Positions 36,111-46,790 of a DNA stretch of 64,000 nucleotides are shown here, piece by piece; positions within the stretch are counted from its first letter, which is position 1, and every line of letters starts with the position of its first letter. The notes below the pieces were generated by a model. It searched no databases, was not told the origin of the DNA, and saw only the letters and a program-made list of their open reading frames with translations. The stretch is from Lithospermum erythrorhizon. Lineage: Eukaryota; Streptophyta; Magnoliopsida; Boraginales; Boraginaceae. A program made the position numbers and the translations under genes. The stretch is from positions 62,001 through 126,000 of the forward strand of contig JADFUC010002161.1 in NCBI GenBank assembly GCA_019722365.1, in the 5' to 3' direction.

Positions 36111-36676
36111 GAGGGTGTTTAACTAAGCTTATTTTTAATCAAAACCAACTTGTGATTTTGACAAAATGAAGTGTTTGACAAATACTTTCAACACCCAATT
36201 TATAAGTTCTAAACAACTTATAAGTTGTTTTAAAAAAGTTCAATTTTCTAACTTTTTTTCACCAATTTATTTTATACCAACTTATTTTGCTAGTTTGACC
36301 AAATAAATTACTTGATTACCCTTATTCAATAATAAACCATAAATGTTATAAAATGTTATATTTTATACTATTATTGATATCATAAATGTTATATTTTTAG
36401 TCATAAAATACTTATTCTAGTTACAATTATTTTTTATTATTTCAATATTAAATTACTAATTTATTTATATTATAAAGATAAGAAAAAGGTGTTATATAAA
36501 TGTGATGCCTTTATAAGTCATTATCATCCAAACATGTAAAAAAAATCTCATTATAAATTATGTTAGCCAAATAAATTAAAATAAATTTGACAACTTATAA
36601 ATAATTTACTTATAAATTATAATTTATAAGTAGGCAGCTTATATATTAAAAAAAATAAGCTTAGCCAAACACCCTC
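36111..36676. mobile_element. MITE with terminal inverted repeats
   Basis: The left end GAGGGTGTTTAACTAAGCTT and the right end, read in reverse, GAGGGTGTTTGGCTAAGCTT continue into TATTTTT on both sides. The inverted repeats are about 27 bp with two mismatches in a 566-bp element without an ORF. GGGTGTTTGG-type ends occur in plant hAT and PIF-type MITEs. I could not find a clear target duplication, so the superfamily stays open. Confidence 0.78.
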
Positions 36677-36949
36677 CATATCTTAGTGGACATAATTGGG
36701 TGACATCTACAAATGTATTGAGACGGGATGATTAGCCGAGATATGAATGAAACGACGACTACAAAGATATCAATAACTTGTAAATTTTGTCCCACAGAAA
36801 CAAGAATATGCCATAAAAATACTAAAATTCCTCTTGTAGAGAAGAGAAAGTGTCCAAAAAAAAGACTTAATATTTCCAGAAAGTCAGAGCAAGAATTAAG
36901 GATTTTGACCCGAATGATGCAGTCGCTACTCGACTGGAACTAGAATCTG

Positions 36950-38080
36950 GTAAAAACAATCCAATCGCTAACCAGATGGACTGAATACAATCAATTAAAA
37001 TGACAAAATCTGGATGACCATCTTAGCCATTTCAGTTGGAAATTGTCAATTGGCATAGTATGATCTACAAAGTATATTCGAGGTGTAACAAACAAAGAGC
37101 GTAAAGTGTGAGTTAATTGTCGATTTAATTCTAACAATGGATTTAAGTCATAAATGATACTTATATCAATAGACACCAGCAATCCTAAGCTGATACAGTA
37201 TTGGCTTCAAAATTGACAAACAAGAATCCTCTGATCTCAATATATATGAAAAAGGAAACTATTCTAGGACCAACCATTTATGAGACCAACAAATAATAAC
37301 AAGAACGATTTATTAAATAAGACGTAAAATACCAGATGAAGAAAAGAACACACAACTTTGAGAACCCAATTCAAATACCAATGTAGCACCAGTCCCATGC
37401 TAGCTGCCTAACGAAGCGTTTTCCACCATGCATTTATAAAGACATAAGTAGCGCCTGTATTGAACATCAGATTCCCAACGCTCTACTTACTCCAACCAAG
37501 CTTCTAAGACTAGGCTCCCCCATACTTATCATTCATGCCAACACTCTCCGAGCTGCTCGAATTTACAATGTTCTAACAATATAAATGCTCTCAATGATTG
37601 TTGTAACAGAGTGTTATTAACAACCGTATATTAGTTAGAAGTGTAGAGAATTCTTCTAACACAACTAGCCTACACTAAACACACGCCGTTTGGATTCTTA
37701 ATGCTTTAGGTGATGTTAATGTCTCTAAGTCATTCGGCACTCCTGAACTTGAGGTCTTATATAGTGTGCATGGCTAGTATTTCGATTCTTCAAAGGGTAA
37801 GGTCTCTCGAATAAGGAGAGTCCTAACCAACTCTATCACTTGCCGATAATCTTTATCACTTCAGACAAAGTTATCAAATCTCCAATATTCCCTTATCTGG
37901 ATAAGGCCGAATCAATCAACACAATATCCTTGTAAATGGAACACAACCACGAAGCCTTTCTGTTTTTAACACTTGGACGAGGGATAACATTGAGTACCCA
38001 TGTCAATAGTATAGAAGCCAACTGTTATAACAGTAGGACACTCTTAAGAAAAACTTCATCCAACTTTCGGTGCACCAACA
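36950..38080 (-). repeat. 3' LTR of the Sirevirus-type element
   Basis: It begins on the minus strand with TGTTGGTGCACCGAAAG directly after the polypurine tract. The far border is uncertain because the 5' LTR is absent, so 36950 is a rough limit. It contains repeated TGTTATAACAGT-like and GTTAGAA phrases. Confidence 0.5.
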
Positions 38081-38096
38081 AACTCCCCCTTTGGAT
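38081..38096 (-). other. Polypurine tract
   Basis: The minus strand reads ATCCAAAGGGGGAGTT immediately before the LTR start TGTTGG. AAAGGGGGAG tracts are characteristic of Sireviruses. Confidence 0.7.
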
Positions 38097-38314
38097 AAGT
38101 TTTTCATGACAAATCCCCAATACACCAGAAACTCCTAAAAAATACAAATGTTAAAACACACATGAAGTATAAGAACCAGTAGTCAGGTCAACTGTCAACA
38201 GTAGTTGGTCACATAGATATCCAAAAACACAAAAACAAAATCCAAGTACACAAATACCTTGGCTACTGAACACACATACTCCCCTTATTTGTCGTAAAAA
38301 TATGCCCAAGAGAA

Positions 38315-40319
38315 TTACACATGAGACTTAGGAGTCTTAGCAGGATCATCAACAAGATCAGCATCTAGAGCTGCAGTGGAGGTGGTTGCAGGATCATTGA
38401 CAACATTTGGACCAAGGCTCAATTTTTTTCTTGCAACCGTACACTCGTCAACAGATCTTAGCCCAGCCTCTGCCGCTCCTCTCCATAAGCTTGGACGCCA
38501 GCAAAGCAGCCTCCCATTCAAACACACAACATCAAATTAAGCCGAATTCTGATATGCACATCCACTACATGTTTCCTACCATCGCCTTTGTTTTGATTGT
38601 TAGGACTTCAGCATCTTCTCCGTGTCCATTATCAACACTTTGATGTCAATTTAATCAAAATGGCAGATTAGGTCGGGGAATCCAATAGGCTCAACTTAGC
38701 CTTCTAAAGTGATCCACAATTTGATCAAAAGACGCCTCCCAAAATCCAACCTCGCCAGACTTCATCACATACATCATCCTTCCTACAAATTACCAATATT
38801 AGTGCGTCGAGGTAGGCACAAGATTGAAATAGCTACTTGTGCATCATGTAACATACCTCACTCGTGACGTATGTTTCAAGTTGACCCTTGGTTGGCCACG
38901 CTGACAGAGCCCTCCAAATAAAAATTTTGATGATGTCAGCTAGTTTCAGAGTTGACCTAGTGATGCCTTCATTCTGCCTTCCATAATAATGGTTGATCAA
39001 TACAGGACTGAAATCAAACATAAGCCCTCTCACCTAACTCAGGTGGAACAAAGAACTGATGGATCCACTATGTCTCTCAAAGAGATCAGCAGATGAATTC
39101 CTTCTTAGCACTGCACTTGGCCGCATGGCCCAATATTCCACAATAGCCAAGATTCCGTACTCCTCCACATGTTCATGTGATGTCTCCATTCTGATAGTGA
39201 CCTTAGACATGTACCTCTCAGGAAGAATGTTCCTAGCACACACGAACTTCCACCTGGCTTCATTCTCCCTAGCACTGAAATCAACCCCCTCTGTAGACAC
39301 ATCCTCAACATCCTTAGCAATTCTCCTATTGTTGATTCTATTCCTATTGTCATTAATATTCAGCTTTCCCTTAGATCTACTCCTAGTACCCCCTGCAGCA
39401 TCTTCATCCTCAGAGATCTCCACATCGTCAACGACAAATTTATCACCTCCTATCACCCGTCAGTTTCGAGACGACAAATCCATTTCTCCTCTTCTGCATG
39501 CACTGCGTTCACATCACCACTTGGCCTCTTGGCCTTGCCTTTTCCTTTCTTGGCTACCCTTTTTTTCTCACCTAACCTCTCTAATTCCTCTACATCAACA
39601 GCCTCCTCAGACTTTATAGAACCACTATCATCTCCCCTTGCACCTAGTGCAACCCTCTTCTTCTCCAGGGCAACAATGCATGCCCTGGTCCTTCTCCTAC
39701 TTTGACTAGTAGTATAGGAGACCATGACAACATCATCATCCTCATCCTGATTCTCCCTGGGAGAATCAACTACTTCCTCAGCAACGTTCCTTACATGTCT
39801 AACAGGTACACCTTGTTTTCTCAACCTTCACTTAAACCTTCCCCCTCTCGCAGCAACCACCCTAACATTCTTCAGCCCAGCCAAGATCTCGGCCACCGTA
39901 GGCTCAGCAGAGCTATGAGTCTTTGCAAACTTATAGCTCGTCTCAACCGAAGTGTTCTTGACATTTGGTTTGATCCCCTCAACATCCCCTGACATTTTCT
40001 TAAGGTCATCATGCTTCTCCTCTCCAACGACATTCTCAACCTCTACTTTTTGAGGATCTACATTAACATCCTCCTTATTACCCCCAGTACGGCTAATAAG
40101 AGTTTCAGTGCTAGGTGGGACATGCATGCCCATTCCCCCATCAGTAGCACTTTCCTCAGCCTGAAATTGTTCATCATGCTCCGAATTGTGTTCATCTAGA
40201 CCCATATTCTCCTTCCAAGAAAGCTGTGGAGGGAACAGTTCAGGAGTAGTCTTGTGTTGGCCAGCCTGGGGTGGAATTACTTGAAGTGGGACCGGTTCTC
40301 TAGTAGTAGTTTCTCCCAT
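38315..40319 (-). pseudogene. Env-position ORF of the Sirevirus, 'putative plant transposon protein' family, broken
   Basis: It opens at 40319 with MGETTTREPVPLQV and runs to an in-frame TGA at 39830. It continues in the same frame to 39453, then shifts frame to 39456-39034 and again to 39033-38833. The N-terminal half is highly charged and disordered, with KKGKGKAKRP and SQSRRRTRA basic patches suggesting nuclear or nucleic-acid binding. The C-terminal half has ARWKFVCARNILPERYMS and then RGLMFDFSPVLINHYYG, the hallmark 'VRG..F.FSP..IN..YG' block of this plant family. The role is unknown; in Sireviruses this slot is called env-like by position. The tail at 38527-38315 (ending KTPKSHV) may be its last part. 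Confidence 0.7.
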
Positions 40320-40739
40320 AAGGTTTCTGGATTTGGAGGTCTGACCCCCTTTCGTACTGGTCCCTGAAGTACTTCCACCTCATATTTTCACCATTTTTGT
40401 ATGACAGAGAATGCTTGAGAAGTGGTGGATTTTTTGAGTCAAGAGATGCAGATTTGAGAGTCAATTTTAGAGTGTTTCTCTATTGAAGAGGCTTTTTAAT
40501 GTGAAAGGTTTGAATGATTAGCTAAGGCTGATTTGCATGTTGAGTGTATATAAGTGGTGAGAGAAAACCACCTTTCCACATTCTCCAATAAAGCTGCATG
40601 CATTTAACTCCTTGATAACCGCCATTTTCCAGATTATAACTGTTGAGCCTTTAGCCATCCAATTGTTATAACACTTGGCTCCTTGAAGAGTGTTATAACA
40701 ATTCGTTAATTTCTATTTATCCAATACACACAAACCTAG
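40320..40739. other. Spacer between pol and the env-position ORF
   Basis: No ORF is seen. On the minus strand it contains a short TATA-like and leader-like sequence that might express the 3' ORF, plus the phrase TGTTATAACAC in inverted form (about 40670-40700). Confidence 0.35.
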
Positions 40740-43700
40740 GGCAGTCTCTAGATACTCAAATTGGTTCACATCTATCCCTTTAGTAGGAATATCTGCCACC
40801 TGCTTGTCAGTACTCACATGTTCAAAATTCACAATTTTATGCTCAACCAATTCTCAAATAAAATGATGTCTGATGTTAATGTGCTTGGTCCTGCTATGTT
40901 GAACATGATTCTTTGAAATACTGATTGCACTCATATTGTCACAGTATAGAGTCATAATACCTGGATTAACACCATACTCCTCAAGCATTTGTTTCATCCA
41001 TAATAGTTGAGTGCAGTTACTTCCAGCTCCAATATATTCAGCTTCAGCTGTAGAAAGAGATACAAAATTATGCTTTTTGATGAACCAAGAAACAAGATTG
41101 TTCCCCAAGAAAAAACATCCCCCTGAGGTGCTCTTCCTATCCTCAGTGTTTCTAGCCTAATCAGCATCACAATATCCAACAAGAGAACTGTTAGTGTCAA
41201 AAGTATAGAGTAGACCATAATTAGACGTACCTTGAATATACTTGATTATTCTTTTGACCAAGTGCAAATGGCGCTCGTTAGGGTCAACTTGGTATCTTGC
41301 ACACACTCCAACAGAATGAGCTATATCTGATCTACTTGTAGTTAAGTAGAGTAACCTCCCTATCATGCTCCTATATCCACTGGCATCTACCGATTTCCCA
41401 ATATCATCTTTGGTTACCTTAACATAGCGTAAAATGGAGTTCTCTTTGGTTTGTGAATTCCTGTAATTCTAAAAATTCTTCACAATATTTTTTTGTATTG
41501 ATTGAGAGATAAATATATGTATTTTTTCATTTGCTTGATTTGAAACCCCAGAAGTACTTCGAGCTCATCACTATTTCATTTTCTGACTTCCATCTATTGG
41601 ACGAACTATTTAATCATTGTTTCATACCCCTCCAAACACAATATCATCATATTTATGCCACCAACAAATTTATCTTTTCCTTTTAATAAATAAGGTGTCA
41701 TTAACTCTATCAGAACACCCATTCTCTCGAAGAGAAAAGACGCTACTATCTGGTACTTAGTGTTCTAAATTCGCTTAAGCCTATAAAGAGCCTTTTGAGC
41801 CTATGTATACTGAGCGAAACCCCCTTGGGTTGCTCGAATGCATTTCTTCTTGAACAATTCCATCGGTAAAAGCATTATCGCCATCCATTTGATACAATTT
41901 GAACTTTAGGGGCAAAGTTGTGCGGAGTAAGAACTGAGCAATTTTCCGAGCCTCACCGTGCAAATGTCTCATGAAAGTCCACTTCCTCAATCCGGGGTGA
42001 GCAATTTCTGCTAAACTAGATCCTAAGCTTGCTTTTACATTCCCAAACTCATCGATTTATTTTGAATATCTATCTAGTTCCTATAACATCAGAGTTATCA
42101 AGGCCGAGGAGCCGCCCCCACACATCATTATTTTCAAATTGTATCAATTCTTCCGGCATAGCATTGATCCAATGTTCATCTAACAGTGCAACTTTCACAT
42201 CTTTTGGTTCTTCCTTAGAGATGAAACATGTTTCTCCAAGTAGTCCCACCATCCGTCTACTAACTCTGCCATTTTTTCTAGCTGTCATCCCTGATCTGGG
42301 CTTCATCCTGACAATGCTACAATAGGATGGTCTCTCTCGACATTCAAGCAAAATGGGTTCAATCCCACTATCATCATCCGTCACTGATAGTTCGTGACTT
42401 CTTCCGTCTCGATTATCTTTATCAGTTAATCAGCTTTATGGGTAGCTTAATTCCTCTTCATTTGTCAGCAGAGTATCCCAATCTGTAACTCTACATCGAT
42501 AAACCCATGATACTGAAACCGCTTGTCAGACAATCTCTGGGAGCTCTATCGTTCTGTAGTATCCCGTAAAGACGCTTTCATCACTTGAAGCCAAACTTTT
42601 TGTCTTTGTTCCCTATCAACCAAGAGAATACACATTGCCAAAATATAAAAATATCGCGACATTGATTTTTCCCTCCATATTTCATGAGGTATAGCTGGTC
42701 CTGGGTCTCATGTAATTTGTTGTGGAATATTGCACGCCGCACAGAGCCTTAACCCAGAATTTAATAGGAATTTGCTCGCAATGCAATACTCGACAATGCA
42801 GGGCCATTTCTTGAAGAGTTCTATTTTTCTGCTCAACTATTCCATTATGTCAAAAGCATAGGAGCTGAGAATTCATTTGGATAATTCTCCACTCATGTAC
42901 TTTGAAATTTTGAAAAGCCAAATTCTTCCTACGGTCACTCTTACATGGCGTCAATTTTTAATTTCGCTTCCTCGAATCTGAATGCCGCTTGCTTAAATAC
43001 TTCCAGCTGGGTCAGACTTTTTCCTCATAAATTCAACCCATGCATTCGAGAAATCATCTATGCACACATACATATTTCTTTCTACGCGACATTTCCACCG
43101 CATCGTCCCATTAATTTTATATGAAATAATTCCAAGACCTCAGAGCTGACCAATTGTCAGAATAGTTAAAGGGATGACTTTTGGTCTACTTTCTACTTTG
43201 GACATTCACCACAGATTTTCTCTTTTATCACTAGATTTGGTAGACCACGCACAGATTCCTTAGCTACCAATTGTTGAATATTCCGATAATTGGTATCCCT
43301 AAGCTTTTTGTGCCATAGTTCATCATCTTCTTGGATTTCACGAGAGAGCCTGGGAGTCCGTGAGAATTGTCGCCAGATCCGCTCTCGCACGATAAGTTGA
43401 TCACTAGGGTTGTTCACACAGCAGGCTTCTTTGCTAAAAGAAACCTTCATACCACTATCACACAACCGACCGAGTACCACAAGTATTTGTCATGAGCCCC
43501 TCGACTAAGAATACACCTTTTCTAATCTGTGTACTCTTCAATATTCAACACCATTTTTCAAATGATTCTACTTTTTCTTGGCCACCAAACGTTACATAGT
43601 CATTTCTGACTTTCTCAATGTTGGACAGATATGATTTGTTGCCAGTCATGTATCTCGAGCAACCACTATCAAAGTACTGTCCAGTCCAGGCCGTTGCTTT

Positions 43701-43750
43701 CAGAGATGTGAATACCACATGACTTACCATTTGACCTACCACATGACCCT
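40740..43750 (-). pseudogene. Ty1/copia pol: protease, integrase, reverse transcriptase, RNase H, broken
   Basis: In order on the minus strand: YFDSGCSRYMTGNKSYL (43680-43630) is the protease with its DSG site. LWHKKLRDTNYRNI and RGLPNLVIKEKICGEC (about 43330-43195) are the gag-pre-integrase zinc region. EEPKDVKVALLDEHWINAM (about 42220) starts reverse transcriptase, with LYQMDGDNAFTDGIVQEEM (about 41880) carrying the first catalytic Asp. The YVDD box is degraded (reads KYDD near 41650). GRLLYLTTSRSDIAHSVGVC and VSLSTAEAEYIGAGSNCTQL (41360-41020) are the RT end and RNase H. The integrase core between 43190 and 42390 is scrambled by stops. These enzymes would process, copy and insert the element; none is intact. 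Confidence 0.9.
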
Positions 43751-44790
43751 TCTTTACCTACTGCAGTTTGGGTTGAGAATATTTGCTCTGTCCTTTTTCA
43801 TAGATTTTGTAACAGTATTTTCCTATATGTCCCTTCTTAAATACAACAAGAGCAACCCATTTCTTTGTCATGGTGCTATTCGCTTTCTTCCTCAATTCTT
43901 CCGTAAAAACCAGCCCCAAAGATATCTCCACTTCTTTTGTAGTGAGAATCTCATCCGTAACAGCTTGTGCTTGTGAATTCATCATCTTGATGCCTTTGAT
44001 CATTCCTTGAACCTTCTTTTCAAGAATGTAGATTTCAACCCTTTGTTCTTCAACACCTTCTTCATCAGCCTCCTACCTCTTTCGCATTAGAGTACTCCAT
44101 TGCTTTCTCCTCCAATAAGCATGCCTGTTAGTTCGGGACATTTCATGAACAACATCCGAGAAGTTGGTCATCTTTTCTCCGTATATTCCCTTCATCATCA
44201 CTGATGTTGTCAATAGAATGATCAACGATACTGGACTGGCCGTGTCTTTCGAGTCCCCTGGTCAGCGAAAAGAACAAAGTTGCTAAATTTGTTATCACTC
44301 TCTTCCTCTTTATTGGATTCATCATTAAATAGAGTGGTGTAATAGCCTGTGGATTGGTTTTTGACATAATTGGGACATTCCACTTGTATGTGCCTAAATC
44401 CTTCACATTTCCTACAATGTATCCCCTTTCTTTGTTTCATTGATCACACCACTATCGATCCTCCAAATTTTTTTGAGTTCTTCCATCCCTTTGTTAATTG
44501 CTTATCATTCACCTGGGTTAATTCCCCAAATGTGAATAAGGTTTCTTGTTGAAGCATTTCAATTTTTTCTTGAATTTTTCTAGTGCTCATGGCCTCAGAT
44601 TCTTTCCTCCTTTATTTTACAAATGTCTGTAGCGCTATCCCTTTCTCATTGTTTGACTTTGTGGATTCAAACATCATTTCAAAAGTGGTGAGATTCCCTA
44701 TCAATTCATCAAATCACTATATAGATCCAGGCTTCCTATCACTGTGAACTCACAGAAAACCTTTCGGGGAAGAGTTATCACCACCTTTCT
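43751..44790 (-). pseudogene. Ty1/copia gag, 5'-truncated and broken
   Basis: The zinc knuckle reads IHCRKCEGFRHIQVECPNY (about 44420-44365), a CxxC-x-H-x-C nucleocapsid motif in Sirevirus wording. A second, degraded one sits near 43830. Upstream blocks ELIGNLTTFEMMF-like (about 44710-44670) and RKVVITLPRKVF (about 44790-44755) are the end of the UBN2-type gag domain. The reading stops at about 44790, leaving out the N-terminal half. Confidence 0.8.
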
Positions 44791-44821
44791 CATGGAGTTA
44801 TTTATTTAACTATAATGGGTT

Positions 44822-45260
44822 AACTATATGTTAATCGGGACATATATATAAAGATTTGGTGTCCGGCCCAAGGCATCGGGCCCATCCGGATAAGGCCCCA
44901 TGAGCCGAAACATCCATGGTATGGTCACCATCGAGCCACGACTTGTGACTCCATTCCTCAGACTTCGCTTAGCGAAAACCTTATAATCATAAAGACAAAT
45001 TTTTAAACCGCTTATTTTACTATTCGTATTATATTCACTAAATTCCAATACTAACTTGATCATCGGAGTGCTCGCGATCGCCTCCATGCGCTTGCGCTGT
45101 GTAACGGGCAGATCAAGCTTCGACTCCCGTGATATACCCAACCTTCCTTTCTTATCCAAAGACCCGCTAGCTGATCCAGCGAGCCGGTTTTCCCAAATAC
45201 CTAGAAGGACCATTTCTACTAGATTGACTAAAATAGTTGAAACCCAAATTAATAAAGAGT
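44822..45260 (+). repeat. 5' LTR of the Ty3/gypsy element
   Basis: It has an early TATATATAAAG (about 44844-44854). From 44930 it aligns with 56570 onward through CACGACT, ATATTCACTAAATT, CCGCTAGCTGATCCA and CCCTCAGAG. The left border could be TGTTAATC at 44829; the exact edge is not fixed. Confidence 0.65.
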
Positions 45261-46790
45261 CCCTCAGAGTGTAGAAAGTTCTATTGAAATCGCGAATTCT
45301 GCAGATACAAATGGATCACAAATATCGTCGGGCGCCATTGAAAAAACGAATATGAATAATATAAACATATCTGTTCACAATTCACAACCAAACAACCCGC
45401 TCAATGATTACCCACAACCTCCATATCGAACGGATATCGAGGCGAAATATAACCGCGGTCAACGTTTCTTTAAAATGAAAGTGACAAGATACTATCCCGC
45501 CTATATTATCAATTATCTTGTGCCACGGAGCATCTCGTGGAGCATCAAGCCCCACTCGGGAAACCACGCCCAACATGCAGGCGCCTCCCTGTGCCCGCAA
45601 GAGATGCCCATAGTAATTCCACACATCAAGTCGATCCTAATACCAAAAAGCCTACAACAAAAGCGATGGATATCAGCAGATAATGAAAACATTCTCGCTG
45701 GGAACTCGCCACGCTTAAAAAGGAGCCGTGAAAATGAAGATGCTATTCACTGCATCGGGTTCTGATGGGTACTATCATTAAAGATTTCTATTTTACCGCT
45801 CACCCAATTCAACGGCATTGCGGACCCCATTAAACATTTGCAAGGGTGTTTGCTAAGATGACTACTACATCTAAATGCACCTTATGTTATACGCCGGGTG
45901 TGATTTTAACAATTACTTGGATAGAGCTCTCTGATCGTATATGGCCCACCGCCATGTTCATTGATTCACTAATAAAGGTAAATTGACATTCATTGTTAAG
46001 TTTAGATCCACCATAAACGTATCAGACGTAGAGTGGAGCTAAATGGCATCCAACAGGGTCTTCTAATGAATCTCTTGGTTATCATGTTTATAACTATATA
46101 TTCTATTAACCATACCTGTAGGTAAATAATAAACAAATATAATATGTCAATCTGGAGGAGTTTAAAAACGAGGAGGCCGTAACAAGGACCTTCGAGATGT
46201 AATATGCAAAAAGAGGACGATCGACGCAAGAAGGCCCCGTTAGAGAATTTAGAGGGCAAAAACTAAAACGATAGCCTTTGCCCCAGCATCATTGTAATGA
46301 GCAAAGAATGGACGATTTAATAATTCATTATGGTGTCTATGGGGCCGGAGGTGTACTTCCGTGATTAAGGGTAAGAACCATACTCCAAGCCGTTGCATTG
46401 TGGTGTCAAGACCAGTCAGCAGATAAACTCGTTATCGCAAATACCATCGAAAGTACGGCCACGACACAACGAGTATGCACTCTCAAAGAAGAAATTGAGA
46501 AGTTAATTAAAAGGGATACTTAAAGGAGTTTACGGGGAAAGGAACTCTCAATGACGCTACCCGCTAAAACCAAGAAGAGTCTTCCTCCACAATCACCCTT
46601 GGATTAAACAAGAAACACAAAGAAGGCCTCAAATCATCGGGCGATTCATGTGCCCCTCGCGGTATTACAGGGGTGGCAATTCAATAAACTCCTGGAAAAA
46701 GAATTATGCTCGCAGGGAGGTCTATTCCCTTAATCAACTTTAGAAGTTGTGATAATCAGCCTGATAAGCAGAATCGATAGAGCAGAGTTT
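45261..46790 (+). pseudogene. Ty3/gypsy leader and gag region, heavily decayed
   Basis: It lies between the LTR and the protease. Short frames such as 45352-45765 and fragments with THPIQRHCG and LSDRIWPTAMFIDSLIK (about 45800-45975) sit where gag is expected, but I cannot align them with confidence. The call rests on position. Confidence 0.4.

Larger units (their letters stand above)
36950..44800 (-). mobile_element. Sirevirus-type Ty1/copia retrotransposon, truncated and decayed
   Basis: Read on the minus strand the order is gag (44790-43760), protease, integrase, reverse transcriptase, RNase H (to about 40750), an extra ORF in the env position (40319-38315), polypurine tract and 3' LTR (38080 to about 36950). 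Protease-integrase-RT order defines Ty1/copia. The RNase H wording, the gag zinc knuckle and the extra 3' ORF point to the Sirevirus (SIRE/Maximus) lineage. The 5' LTR and the start of gag are missing: homology stops near 44790, just before the Ty3 element that begins about 44822. It is inactive. Confidence 0.82.

Noticed and set aside
39059..39619. 186-codon plus-strand open frame
   Set aside because: It is the complement of the Sirevirus env-position ORF, whose own strand carries the recognisable family motif. The plus-strand product is Leu/Ser-rich and shows no domain.
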